From the NCBI GenBank assembly GCA_019638625.1, contig JAHBTK010000002.1, positions 744,001 through 808,000 of the forward strand: a stretch of 64,000 nt of DNA. Reading direction: 5' to 3'. Source of the DNA: Chitinophagaceae bacterium. Lineage in GTDB: Bacteria; Bacteroidota; Bacteroidia; Chitinophagales; Chitinophagaceae. Of this stretch, positions 8,095 through 17,309 are shown one piece after another; the stretch's first letter is position 1, and each line of letters starts with the position of its first letter. A model generated the notes under the pieces. It saw nothing but the letters and a program-made list of their open reading frames with translations. It was not told the origin of the DNA and did not search any database. The position numbers and the translations under genes are program-made.

Positions 8095-9749
8095 TGTTCA
8101 GACCAGTATTGTTTGACACGCTTAAAAACTATACCCGGCAACAGTTTACGCGGGACCTGATGGCCGGGATTATCGTCGGGATTGTGGCGCTGCCGCTGGC
8201 AATAGCTTTTGGTATCGCTTCCGGAGTGCCGCCTGAACGGGGATTGTACACCGCCGTGATCGCCGGGTTTATCATTTCGGCAATGGGCGGCTCCACCGTA
8301 CAGATTGGCGGTCCTACCGGCGCCTTTATTGTTATCGTTTACGGCATCGTGCAGCAATACGGTATCAATGGTTTAATTATCGCCACGTTTATTGCCGGCG
8401 TGATGCTGATATTAATGGGAATGGCGAGATTGGGTTCCGTTATTAAGTTTATTCCCTACCCGCTTATTACAGGTTTTACCAGTGGCATCGCCCTCATTAT
8501 TTTCTCCCTGCAGGTAAAAGATTTCCTGGGGCTTTCCATGACCATTCCGTCAGGCTTTTTTGACAAATGGGTGGCTTATTTTAACCACCTGTCCTCAATA
8601 AATGTCTATGCTGTTCTCCTGTCTGTGATGACTGTGTTGATTGTATTATTCTGGTCAAAGATCACACAAAAAATTCCGGGCTCACTGGTAGCCATTCTTG
8701 TTACTACGGCTGCTACGCATTTTTTGCATTTCCCTGTAGAAACCATCGGGAGCCGTTTCGGGGAAATATCTTCAAGCCTCCCTGTCCCGGTACTCCCGCA
8801 ACTGGATATTGCTACCATCAAAAACCTCATACAACCGGCATTCACCATCGCACTGCTTTGCGGCATAGAGTCCCTGCTTTCCGCTGTGGTGGCAGATGGT
8901 ATGACGGGCGACACCCACAAGTCGAACATAGAGCTGGTTGCCCAGGGAACAGCCAATATCTTCTCTTCGGTTTTTGGAGGAATACCGGCCACCGGCGCCA
9001 TCGCCCGGACGGCTACAAATGTTAAAAACGGGGGCCGTACCCCGGTAGCCGGCATGGTACATGCCCTGGTATTATTGCTCATCATTCTTTTTGTAGGCAA
9101 ATGGGCCGCCCTGATACCCATGGCCACCCTGGCGGGCATACTGGTGGTGGTGGCTTACAATATGAGCGAGTGGCGGCATTTTGTAAGTATGCTCAAAGGC
9201 CCTAAAAACGATGTGGCTGTATTACTGATCACCTTTGTCCTTACCGTATTGGTGGATATTACCGTTGCCATCGAAATAGGAATGGTGATCGCCATCCTGC
9301 TGTTTATGCGGCAGATGATACAATCGAGCAACGTGAATAAGGTGAAAAAAAGCAGTAACGACACTTCCGGGGAGGAGTCTTTAGCCCATTACAATATCCC
9401 CCCGGATGTGGAAGTGTTTGAGATAACGGGTCCGTTGTTTTTCGGGGCAGCCTATAAATTCAAGGATGCTATCAAGTTCATCAAGGACCCACCGAAGTTC
9501 CTGGTCATCCGTATGCTGAATGTTCCCATAATAGATGCTACCGGTATCAAAACGATTGAAGACGTGTACCGCGACACCAAAAAAAGAGGAACAAAGCTTC
9601 TTTTGAGCGAGGTGCAGAGTGAGCAGGTGATGAATGAACTGAAGGATGCCCGGTTGTTGTTCGCGATCGGGAAGGCCAATGTCACCTACACTTTTTCCGC
9701 TGCGGTTGAAAGATGCCGGACGCTTATTAAAGACCGGGCGGGGAAATAA
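8091..9749 (+). CDS. SulP family inorganic anion transporter with STAS domain
   Basis: Membrane transporter of 552 residues. The N-terminal about 420 residues contain roughly 11-14 hydrophobic helices with the SulP signatures GIIVGIVALPLAIAFGIASGV (near residue 27, given here as a position), GPTGAFIV and GGIPATGAIART. A soluble STAS domain follows from about residue 436 (DVEVFEITGPLFFGAA, with VPIIDATGI near residue 480). Substrate may be sulfate, bicarbonate or another anion; this family is broad. Second gene of a translationally coupled pair with the methyltransferase at 7489. Confidence 0.9.
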   Translation: MMFRPVLFDTLKNYTRQQFTRDLMAGIIVGIVALPLAIAFGIASGVPPERGLYTAVIAGFIISAMGGSTVQIGGPTGAFIVIVYGIVQQYGINGLIIATFIAGVMLILMGMARLGSVIKFIPYPLITGFTSGIALIIFSLQVKDFLGLSMTIPSGFFDKWVAYFNHLSSINVYAVLLSVMTVLIVLFWSKITQKIPGSLVAILVTTAATHFLHFPVETIGSRFGEISSSLPVPVLPQLDIATIKNLIQPAFTIALLCGIESLLSAVVADGMTGDTHKSNIELVAQGTANIFSSVFGGIPATGAIARTATNVKNGGRTPVAGMVHALVLLLIILFVGKWAALIPMATLAGILVVVAYNMSEWRHFVSMLKGPKNDVAVLLITFVLTVLVDITVAIEIGMVIAILLFMRQMIQSSNVNKVKKSSNDTSGEESLAHYNIPPDVEVFEITGPLFFGAAYKFKDAIKFIKDPPKFLVIRMLNVPIIDATGIKTIEDVYRDTKKRGTKLLLSEVQSEQVMNELKDARLLFAIGKANVTYTFSAAVERCRTLIKDRAGK

Positions 9750-9776
9750 TGGGGTTTGTATTTTGATGCAGTGTTA

Positions 9777-10889
9777 TTACTCCAGTGAATAACGGGTGCT
9801 GCGTCCGCCGGCAGGGCCTTTTTGGAGAATGCCTTTTTCCACAAGGTCGTTGATATCCCTTATAGCCGTATCAACAGAGGTATTCGTGATTTTTGCCCAG
9901 TTGGAGGAAGTAATATAACCTTCGTAGCCATCCATTATTTTATTCAGCATCTGTCGCTGCCGGGCGTTAAAAACAGTATGAATATGTTTGCTCCAAAAAG
10001 CCGCTTTCTGCAGAACCATGGCCAAATCTTTTTCGCTTTCATCCATAGTCCTGTCCAGGCACTGTAGAAACCACTCAATCCACGAAGTAATGTCAAGGGT
10101 TCCTTTTTGTGTTGTCTCAAGAATATGGTAATACCGGTTCCGTTCTTTACGTATTTGTGCAGACATGCTGTAAAAACGAAGGGATGTTTTATCTGCCCGG
10201 GCTAATTGCAGGTCTGTTATGGCCCTGGCTATCCGGCCATTTCCATCATCAAAAGGATGAATTGTTATAAACCATAGATGTGCTATTGCCGCCTTGAGCA
10301 AGGCATCCACTTCATTGTCCTCGTTAAACCAATGTAGTAGTGCAAACATTTCATCAGGAATCAGCGCTGCTTCGGGCGCCTGAAAATGCACCTTCTCTCT
10401 TCCCATCATACCCGAAATAACCTGCATAGGGTGTGTTGCAGGGTTATCTCTCCAGGCACCTGTTGTAATGCTGACAAGACCACTTCTCCCTGCGGGAAAT
10501 AGCGATGCCTGCCAGCCACACAACCTTTCCTCTGTTAAGGGAGTATTATAATTAACCGTGGCGTCCAGCATCATTTCCACGATACCATCCACATGCCTGT
10601 CTGTACTTATCCAACCTGGTCTGTCAATACCTAATTTGCGGGCTACAGAGGAACGCACCTCTTCCGCGTTCAGTATTTCACCTTCAATTTCACTTGATTT
10701 CAGAATATCGAGTGTAACAATTTCCAGATTGGCTTCTTCCTGCAGGGGAAACCCCAATCCTCTCATCCGACCCAGCAAATAAGCCTGCTTTTTCCTCACC
10801 TCTGTTAACAGCGGGTTGATGATGGCGGTTTTCCATACGAAATTCGGCCATGTTTTTAACTGGTAAATATATATTGGAGCTTTCTGCAT
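9777..10889 (-). CDS. Class II Fic family protein with DUF4172 and C-terminal winged helix
   Basis: Fic proteins transfer AMP (or another phosphate-containing group) from a nucleotide to target hydroxyls. The 370-residue product has an N-terminal DUF4172-like segment (residues 1-60, YQLKTWPNFVW), an inhibitory helix motif SSEIEG near residue 68 matching [ST]xxxE[GN], the complete catalytic motif HPFDDGNGR near residue 208, and a C-terminal winged-helix region (TSVDTAIRDINDLVEKG) from about residue 300. The catalytic His and inhibitory Glu are both present, so this should be a self-inhibited active enzyme. The start codon lies within the first copy of a repeated motif, suggesting autoregulation through the winged helix. 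Monocistronic. Confidence 0.9.
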   Translation of the reverse strand: MQKAPIYIYQLKTWPNFVWKTAIINPLLTEVRKKQAYLLGRMRGLGFPLQEEANLEIVTLDILKSSEIEGEILNAEEVRSSVARKLGIDRPGWISTDRHVDGIVEMMLDATVNYNTPLTEERLCGWQASLFPAGRSGLVSITTGAWRDNPATHPMQVISGMMGREKVHFQAPEAALIPDEMFALLHWFNEDNEVDALLKAAIAHLWFITIHPFDDGNGRIARAITDLQLARADKTSLRFYSMSAQIRKERNRYYHILETTQKGTLDITSWIEWFLQCLDRTMDESEKDLAMVLQKAAFWSKHIHTVFNARQRQMLNKIMDGYEGYITSSNWAKITNTSVDTAIRDINDLVEKGILQKGPAGGRSTRYSLE

Positions 10890-10995
10890 TTGCGTCGAAT
10901 ATACTATTTTTATCCCGTATTCAACTGTTATTCACCGCATTATTTGCGATGAAAAAGCTAATTATTCACCGCAAAAACAATTATTCGTCGCAAAT
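10889..10995 (-). promoter_or_regulatory. Operator array upstream of the Fic gene (five half-sites)
   Basis: Five copies of a motif close to TTATTCRNCGCAAA are packed in 107 bp: TTTGCGTCGAAT at 10889-10900 (reverse orientation, covering the start codon), TTATTCACCGCAT at 10928-10940, TTTGCGATGAA at 10943-10953 (reverse), TTATTCACCGCAAAA at 10962-10976 and TTATTCGTCGCAAAT at 10981-10995. The second and third form an inverted pair. The intergenic region 10890-11068 holds nothing else. The likely binder is the winged helix of the adjacent Fic protein, by inference. Confidence 0.6.
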
Positions 10996-11068
10996 TCACT
11001 GTATGAGGGCCTGTTCCTGCCATAAGAGAGTATGAGCAACCCGGCCGGTAACGGAGAAAAACAGAGGG

Positions 11069-11461
11069 CTAAATCACCAGTTCCCCGTGCAGTCTTTCGA
11101 GGGTTTCATCCAGGTTGCGGGAAAACCCTGCATGTACTTTTGAGGATTGAATAACGGTGCTGCGTACGGCCGTCAACCAGCGGAACCGGGAAGCGATATC
11201 AAGCCTTGCAATAGGACCACCGTCCGGCAGTCCGGCAGCGATCCGTTCAAAAGACAGCAGGTGTTGTTGTATCTCTTCTATATCCAGTTTGTCGCAAAAC
11301 GCAGTGATGCGCTTTGGATTAACGGTAAATTTCGTTTTAAGATACTTCTCTTTTTTACAATACAGGATGACACCGGTATTGATGAACTCTTCCCGCTCCA
11401 CCACCGGCACGATGCGTACCACCGCATACTCAAATAAGTGTAGCTGCATGCCTGGCTTCAT
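11069..11461 (-). CDS. DUF3037 domain protein
   Basis: Small 130-residue protein of the DUF3037 family (YAVVRIVPVVEREEFINTGV at the N-terminus, with a conserved CKKEKYL segment near residue 50). The family function is unknown, but it is often encoded next to HipA-like kinases, as here. The ORF starts inside the kinase gene, with a 32-bp overlap if the first ATG is used and 20 bp if the second (11449) is used, so the two are translationally coupled. No signal peptide or membrane segment. Confidence 0.75.
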   Translation of the reverse strand: MKPGMQLHLFEYAVVRIVPVVEREEFINTGVILYCKKEKYLKTKFTVNPKRITAFCDKLDIEEIQQHLLSFERIAAGLPDGGPIARLDIASRFRWLTAVRSTVIQSSKVHAGFSRNLDETLERLHGELVI

Positions 11462-12209
11462 TTACAAAGGTGGAAGAATGTTGTACTCTAAGCTCCAGGA
11501 ACTGCGCGTACATGGAGCGTTTTTCTGCAGGCGGTTCTTCTGAGCGATCATCGCCCAACCAGTCATCGGGAATAAGCGCCGCTATGGATGCGATCCGTTC
11601 CGGAGTAAGCAAGGGTCGTAAAACAGCATCCGCTTCATCCAGGCGGGTGGCCTGCGACAGCAATACATGGTCTTTTACCTGGATAAAGGGTTTGATAGCG
11701 GCTTCTCTCCAGTGCGTCTGGTTGTGATGAAAATATAAAGAGGCTCCATGGTCTATCAACCAGAGTTCCTTGTGCCACATAAGCATATTGGTATTACGGG
11801 CCGTACGATCAACATTCATCAGCAGGCAGTCCAGCCATACAATTTTACTGGCCAGCAAAGGATCGAGCCGATTTACCACCGGGTCATAATTGATAGCGCC
11901 AGACAGGTAATGTACTGCCAGGTTCAGCCCGGTGCTGGCCTTGAGCAGGTCCTGTATCTCTTCATCCGGTTCGGTACGGCCGAAAGCTTCGTCTACCACG
12001 GCAAAAACCAGTTCAGGCACCTTTAACCCCAGTATCCTGGCCGTCTCCGCGCCGATCACATCCGCGATCAATGCTTTCACCCCCTGCCCTGCCCCGCGAA
12101 ATTTCAATACATACAAAAATCCGTCGTCCGCCTCCACAATGGCCGGCAATGATCCGCCTTCTCTCAAAGGTGTAACATACCGGGTGACATTTACCGTTCT
12201 CAGTGCCAT
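11430..12209 (-). CDS. HipA-like kinase (HipA_2 type)
   Basis: Compact 259-residue kinase-fold protein related to HipA but lacking the HipA N-terminal subdomain 1. Visible kinase elements: VLKFRGAG with candidate ATP-binding Lys36, the catalytic loop NVDRTARNTN with Asp134 and Asn139/141, and LIDHGAS with candidate metal-binding Asp153. These are all the residues needed for phosphotransfer. HipA proteins phosphorylate glutamyl-tRNA synthetase and other targets; the target here is unknown. No HipB-like antitoxin lies upstream; the partner is the DUF3037 gene downstream. A TAnnTTTG box lies 5 nt upstream of the ATG. Confidence 0.75.
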   Translation of the reverse strand: MALRTVNVTRYVTPLREGGSLPAIVEADDGFLYVLKFRGAGQGVKALIADVIGAETARILGLKVPELVFAVVDEAFGRTEPDEEIQDLLKASTGLNLAVHYLSGAINYDPVVNRLDPLLASKIVWLDCLLMNVDRTARNTNMLMWHKELWLIDHGASLYFHHNQTHWREAAIKPFIQVKDHVLLSQATRLDEADAVLRPLLTPERIASIAALIPDDWLGDDRSEEPPAEKRSMYAQFLELRVQHSSTFVNEARHAATLI

Positions 12210-12214
12210 ACCGG

Positions 12215-12222
12215 CAAAGATA
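12215..12222 (-). promoter_or_regulatory. -7 box of the HipA-like/DUF3037 operon
   Basis: Reads TATCTTTG on the minus strand, a full match to TAnnTTTG, only 5 nt before the ATG at 12209. Transcription would start at or next to the start codon, so the mRNA may be leaderless. Confidence 0.45.
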
Positions 12223-12260
12223 CTTGACTGTAAATAAACTCCGGAAAATGGGTGTTATAC

Positions 12261-15128
12261 CTATTTACCCTGCAACAGGTAGGCCGCCACATCTGCCAGT
12301 TGCTGTTCCGACACACCGGCTATCACCGGCTCGGGCATTAAACTTTTTTCCTGCTTCTGGCGGGTGCTGATATTGTCAACCGGTATCGTATGTTTTTGTC
12401 CGGAGACATCTTTAATAGTAATGGTTTGTTTGTTTTCGCTAAGCAGGAAGCCAAAATAAGAGTTACCATCCTTTGTATTGATAAGCCAGGCTTCATAACC
12501 CAAAAGGATAGCCGCACTGGGATAAATAATCGCATCCAACAATCCTGTTTTATCAAACTTCTTCCGGATATTGGTCAGTTCGGGGCCGATATCCATACCG
12601 CCGGAGCCCACCTTATGACAGGAGGCACAGAATTCTGCAAATACCAGCTTCCCTTTTTCCGCATCGCCTTTTAACCCGGCTATATCCGCAATAGAAAACT
12701 GTTTCACAGATCCCGGCTGTTTAAAATAGTTACCCGCTTGTACCCTTACTGCCACATCCGGGTTTTTAAATATCACTTCTTCCATAACCGGTACGAGGTC
12801 ATCCGGGAATTTCTTTTCAGCCGCCAGCGCCAGTAATAGTTGTCCGCCTACAGAATCGCGGGCGATCTGGCGCAGCCTTCCCTGCCGCGTAACCAGTGGA
12901 AGGTTTTTATCGAAGATGGCCTGCATGCGGGCTCGCATAGCCGCCGCTTTTCTTTCATACGCGGTGTTCAGCCCGGCATTTTTCCAGTTTGCCAGGTCAA
13001 ACCAGTCGTTGCCCTGCCGGAAAGCCAACCAGTAACCGGCCTGGTCTGCCGCATCCGTTAAATTAGTTTTGGTAATGGTCATCATCGCATCCACTGCTTT
13101 TTTATCTTTCATGAACGCGATGGCCGTGATGGCTTTCCTCCTTTCTGCCGCAGGTAAGGAAGGCGCCGTGGCACGGACTTTTAAATCCTCTATGGCTGCC
13201 ACCGGATGCAGTTCCCATGCCCAGTCCGCCATTTGGTTACTCCACGATACGGGCGCCGCACCGGCTGCCAGCGACTGCCTGATATCAGGATATAATTCAT
13301 CTTCATGTCCCTGTACCCCGGCGCTCACGGCATTGAGATACCAGCGATCTTCGCCTTCATATCTTTTAATAATATCCAGGTAGATATTTTTTGTCTTATC
13401 AAAAGGCAGGTCCTGCAGCGCCAGCGCCACTTCCCTCCTGACACAGGAAGAAGGATCGGATCTCAATTGCTCTGCAAAAGGCAGGATATCGGTTACGGAT
13501 ACACGCAGTGCCCTGAAAGCAACAACCCGTATATTTTCATCTTTGTCCTGCAGCAGTTCCTCCACCCGTTTTTTACCCTCATCACCTAAAGCGGCCAACA
13601 ACCAGATGGCGCGGGCCTGTATATAGGGGTTATCATCCTTCAGTAAGGCGCTCACAGGATTTACTACGGCATCGCCCTGTTCCCGGAGTACCAGGAACCC
13701 CAGGTGGCGTACATTAATAGCGGGGTTGCGGAACGCCTCTAATTGTCCTTCCGTAGTTCCCAGGTTGATCACCGGAGTTTTCAGTTTTTTATTCTTCGGC
13801 GTGATGCGATAGATCCTTCCGTAAGCCAGCGAGTCATGCGTTTGATGCCCACCCACTACCGGATCGTACCAGTCTGCTACATAAATGGCCCCATCCGTGC
13901 CGATAGCAACATCGCTGGGACGGAACCAGTTTTCCTTTCTTTTGTTTACCGAGGTATCATTCCATACATATAGTGCATTGTCTTCGCTGAGCGAAGTGAT
14001 AAAGTTTTGCCGGTCTGCAGGGATCCATCCTGATTTTTCTCTTTTAGGCGTATAACCAAATATCACATTTCTGCCGGCATCGGCGCTCAGCAGCAACCCG
14101 CGGTATTTTTTTCCCAGCGCATCGCTTTCATTCAGCACAATTCCTGTTGGCGAACCGGCGCCGCTCCGGTCTCCTACCGGCATCACCCCGGGATCTTCCT
14201 GGTGCCAGTGCGCCGTAAATATTTCCTGGTCGGGGCGTTGATCCGCCTGCCAGGAGCGGGTGCCATCTTTGCTGAAAAAACCGGCATTCCCCCCTTCCAT
14301 CAGCCAGGAAACCCGGCAGGCCGCCACCTCATCATCATTATCGTTTTGCCAGTAATTGCCCCGGGAATCGACGGTCAGTTCATATGCGTTCCTGAAATTA
14401 TGTCCCCGCACGGTAAGCCCGGTTCCATCGGGATTGATCCGCAGGGCCAATCCACCCACCCATACTCTTCCATCATCACTTTTAAGATTGCCTTCGTTTT
14501 TGGTATTATAGGGAGTTCCGCCAACATATACACTCCCCGATCTCAATGTCCACCCGGATTTATCGGTTACCATATGCGGACCGGCATTTCCCACATTGAA
14601 ATGCCATTTTCCATCGGGGCCGGCCAGTAACGCATGCAGAGAGTGGTCGTGGTCCATGCCGCCGAAACCGGTAAGGAATATTTCCGTTTTATCCGGGATG
14701 TCATCCCCGTCTTCATCGGTATACACGATCAGGTTGGGTGTACAGGAAACAATGACTTTATTCCCGATCACCGCGATACCCATAGGAGCAACCAGCAGGG
14801 TATCCTGTACAAACACTTTTACCGTGTCAGCAACGCCGTCATTATCCGTATCCTCCAGTATCAGCACCCGGTCGCCGGCTTCATGGGTTTTGAAATGGGG
14901 CTTTTTATTGTTGAACTTCCGGTAGTTTACTGCTTCGGTTACCCATACCCGTCCTTTCGCGTCCACATCTATGTTGGTAGGGTTGTACAGCATAGGAGAT
15001 TCCGCCCACAAAGTAGCTTCAAGATCGTCGGGAAGGTAAAGTTCTGCATTGGCTGCAGATTGCCGGGGAGAATTACAGGCAGCAAAAAGAAAAATGCAGT
15101 TTGCTGCAATGAACGTAAACAGTCGCAT
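12261..15128 (-). CDS. PVC-type heme-binding dehydrogenase lipoprotein (beta-propeller, HEAT, cytochrome c)
   Basis: Secreted 955-residue lipoprotein: the N-terminus has a hydrophobic signal ending in a lipobox (LFAAC, Cys18). A membrane-bound dehydrogenase-like beta-propeller follows (about residues 35-450, with DVDAKGRVWVTEA and VADWYDPVVGGHQTH), then HEAT-like repeats (about 480-720) and a C-terminal cytochrome c domain with the heme motif CASCH near residue 845 and a candidate Met ligand in SLMPE near residue 930. Such proteins are thought to oxidise sugars or similar compounds outside the inner membrane. The downstream gene, 22 bp before its start in operon order reversed, is a secreted sugar isomerase-like protein, supporting a sugar role. 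Confidence 0.85.
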   Translation of the reverse strand: MRLFTFIAANCIFLFAACNSPRQSAANAELYLPDDLEATLWAESPMLYNPTNIDVDAKGRVWVTEAVNYRKFNNKKPHFKTHEAGDRVLILEDTDNDGVADTVKVFVQDTLLVAPMGIAVIGNKVIVSCTPNLIVYTDEDGDDIPDKTEIFLTGFGGMDHDHSLHALLAGPDGKWHFNVGNAGPHMVTDKSGWTLRSGSVYVGGTPYNTKNEGNLKSDDGRVWVGGLALRINPDGTGLTVRGHNFRNAYELTVDSRGNYWQNDNDDEVAACRVSWLMEGGNAGFFSKDGTRSWQADQRPDQEIFTAHWHQEDPGVMPVGDRSGAGSPTGIVLNESDALGKKYRGLLLSADAGRNVIFGYTPKREKSGWIPADRQNFITSLSEDNALYVWNDTSVNKRKENWFRPSDVAIGTDGAIYVADWYDPVVGGHQTHDSLAYGRIYRITPKNKKLKTPVINLGTTEGQLEAFRNPAINVRHLGFLVLREQGDAVVNPVSALLKDDNPYIQARAIWLLAALGDEGKKRVEELLQDKDENIRVVAFRALRVSVTDILPFAEQLRSDPSSCVRREVALALQDLPFDKTKNIYLDIIKRYEGEDRWYLNAVSAGVQGHEDELYPDIRQSLAAGAAPVSWSNQMADWAWELHPVAAIEDLKVRATAPSLPAAERRKAITAIAFMKDKKAVDAMMTITKTNLTDAADQAGYWLAFRQGNDWFDLANWKNAGLNTAYERKAAAMRARMQAIFDKNLPLVTRQGRLRQIARDSVGGQLLLALAAEKKFPDDLVPVMEEVIFKNPDVAVRVQAGNYFKQPGSVKQFSIADIAGLKGDAEKGKLVFAEFCASCHKVGSGGMDIGPELTNIRKKFDKTGLLDAIIYPSAAILLGYEAWLINTKDGNSYFGFLLSENKQTITIKDVSGQKHTIPVDNISTRQKQEKSLMPEPVIAGVSEQQLADVAAYLLQGK

Positions 15129-15150
15129 GAAAAGTGAGTATTAAAATCGT

Positions 15151-16020
15151 TTATGAGAAAAGCCCTTTCAGAAAAGCCAGGTTTTTGCGGTAGCTTTCTA
15201 TGGTGTCGCCCCCTTTGGGGATAGCGCCTTCTATCTGCATCCAGCGATTGCCGGTATAACCGATTTCATAAATCGCCTCGCTAATCCCTTTCCAGTTCAG
15301 TGGTCCGTTTTCCAGCAGGGAGCCGTTTTCTTTCATGTGGAGTTCGCAGATCATGTTTTTGTCCAGCTTTTTAAATTCCGCGATGGTATCGTGCCCCGCA
15401 TCCTGGGTATTCCTGAAGTCGTAATATACTTTCAGGTTGGGTGAGCCTACTTTGTCTATAATTTCCATATGTTCTTTGGCATCCAGGTAAGATTCTATAC
15501 CAAGAATGACCGATTTTTTTTCTGCGTAAGGAGCCAGCTTTTTTAAAATATCCACGGCAGCCTGCTTTCTTCCGGCATCATTTCGCAGGTCACTGGCATT
15601 AAAAAAGGCCAGCAGCAATACCTGGACACCGAGATTTTTGGTGGCGTCTATAGAACCGGTAACCCATTCCTCCGTCCGGCTGTCTGAGTGGAAAGGAACC
15701 CGGTTATAAACGCCCATAGCGAGGCTGGTGATAGCAATACCCGAGACGGCAGAGGCTTTCAGGTAGTCCGTTTGCAATTCCTTTTTCCGGATGTGCAGGT
15801 CATTTTCCACCGAACCCATATCCACCATTATGCCTTCCAGCCCGATCTTTTTTGCCAGGTCAAACGCTTCAATATTACTACCTTTCCCGATAGACCAGTC
15901 GCAGGCGCCGATCCGGAAGGCAGTCCGTTTAGGCTTGGCCAGCAGGCTTTTAAATACCGGTGTTTGAACCAATGCTGACAACATCAGCGTTTTTTTCAGT
16001 AATAATCGTCTGGAAATCAT
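15151..16020 (-). CDS. Secreted sugar phosphate isomerase/epimerase-like TIM barrel protein
   Basis: Xylose-isomerase-like TIM barrel of 289 residues with an N-terminal export signal: MISRRLLLKK followed by a hydrophobic stretch, a twin-arginine-like arrangement. The barrel has GIESYLDAKEHMEII near residue 170, YYDFRNTQDAGHD near residue 200 and ELHMKENG near residue 225, which supply the Glu/Asp/His metal ligands typical of the family. It is transcribed first, 22 bp upstream of the PVC-type dehydrogenase gene, so the two probably act on the same carbohydrate. The exact substrate is unknown. Confidence 0.8.
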   Translation of the reverse strand: MISRRLLLKKTLMLSALVQTPVFKSLLAKPKRTAFRIGACDWSIGKGSNIEAFDLAKKIGLEGIMVDMGSVENDLHIRKKELQTDYLKASAVSGIAITSLAMGVYNRVPFHSDSRTEEWVTGSIDATKNLGVQVLLLAFFNASDLRNDAGRKQAAVDILKKLAPYAEKKSVILGIESYLDAKEHMEIIDKVGSPNLKVYYDFRNTQDAGHDTIAEFKKLDKNMICELHMKENGSLLENGPLNWKGISEAIYEIGYTGNRWMQIEGAIPKGGDTIESYRKNLAFLKGLFS

Positions 16021-16205
16021 AGCCGCGGGTTTTATGTCCCTTAAATATATCGATTATTTGCCGATTCCGCTTTTTAAGAATACATAAGGTTTGATTGGCG
16101 CATATTTTGAGGTATGATAAACAGCAGCATCGACCGGCAAGGGTAACCCCTATAATATACTTTTATTAACAGCTCGTACGTTTACATTATCCAACCAAGG
16201 TTCAA

Positions 16206-17078
16206 ATGATAATTTACTGGTTAACAGGAGCCGTTTTGGGCGTTATTATTATCATCTGGTATCTGCGACGTTTCCAATACCATTCGGTACCGGGAGAGTC
16301 CCAGGACCATGCCGGGCATGATAAACTCGCCGCACCGGAAGAAAAACATATTGCCTGTCCGCTGGTGTACAACGGAAGCGAACTGCACTTTTCCGATAAG
16401 GTGCTGGACCATGTGTTGACCAAACATTTCAGCTTTTATAACCATTTGCTGGACATTGATAAAGAGCGGTTCCTTACCAGGCTGAGAAAATTCATTGCCA
16501 CCAAAGTGTTTGTGATCCACGACGGCAAGGGATACCGGGAAATGCCGATACTCATCAGCGCCTCCGCCGTGCAACTCACATTCGGGCTGAAGAAATACCT
16601 GTTGTCCCATTTCCATATTATCCAGATATTTCCGGAAGCCTTTGTGGGGCTGGAACCTTTTCGCATACTTATTGGTAATGTGACGGGGAATACGATCAAT
16701 ATCGCCTGGAAACAATTCCTGGAAGGATATAAAAACAAATACGAACTGCAGAATGTAGGGCTGCATGAAATGGCGCATGCCTTATACTATCAGAATTTTG
16801 AGACTTCCCTCTATGTAGACAAGGAGTTCAGGGACTCCTTTCAGAAGTTCAATTCAATTGGCGATAAGATCTATCATGTCGAAAAGATCCTTACCATCGG
16901 ATTGTACTCCGAGTATGCCATCAAGGATTTCCAGGAGTTCTGGGCAGAAAGCATAGAGATCTATTTCAAAAGTCCCGACCGCCTGCAACTGCATTACCCT
17001 GAACTATATAATGCTCTCTGCGATATCCTGAACCAGGACCCGCTGAATTATCCGCATCATTTGTTTTCGCAGGACTAA
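16206..17078 (+). CDS. M90 (MtfA-like) zinc peptidase with N-terminal membrane anchor
   Basis: The 290-residue protein has one N-terminal membrane helix (residues 4-20) and a catalytic domain with HEMAHALYY near residue 194, the HExxH zinc motif, and a downstream FWAESIEIYF (near residue 246) that fits the third ligand and helix of the MtfA/M90 family. E. coli MtfA acts on the Mlc regulator, but the substrate here is unknown. Transcribed alone, divergent from the sugar isomerase gene with a 185-bp gap in which no clear sites were seen. Confidence 0.8.
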   Translation: MIIYWLTGAVLGVIIIIWYLRRFQYHSVPGESQDHAGHDKLAAPEEKHIACPLVYNGSELHFSDKVLDHVLTKHFSFYNHLLDIDKERFLTRLRKFIATKVFVIHDGKGYREMPILISASAVQLTFGLKKYLLSHFHIIQIFPEAFVGLEPFRILIGNVTGNTINIAWKQFLEGYKNKYELQNVGLHEMAHALYYQNFETSLYVDKEFRDSFQKFNSIGDKIYHVEKILTIGLYSEYAIKDFQEFWAESIEIYFKSPDRLQLHYPELYNALCDILNQDPLNYPHHLFSQD

Positions 17079-17309
17079 TATTTCGCTTACAATAACGACA
17101 CAATATTCTTTGCAGCTATATACCTGAATATTCCTGGCCCCTATTGATCAGCACCGGTTTTTACAGTACAACAAAATAAATCCCGATAAACCGATAGCAT
17201 CCACCCGATTGGTAACAGGTATGCCTGCCCCGCAAATCTCCGGTGGCACCGGAACAGTTTCATAACAATTTCATGATTTCATTTTTGTACAGGTGTTGTA
17301 ACTTGTAGC

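Noticed and set aside
10889..10995. CRISPR-like repeat array
   Set aside because: The repeats are about 13 nt, imperfect, in both orientations and without regular spacers, so they are operator sites and not CRISPR.
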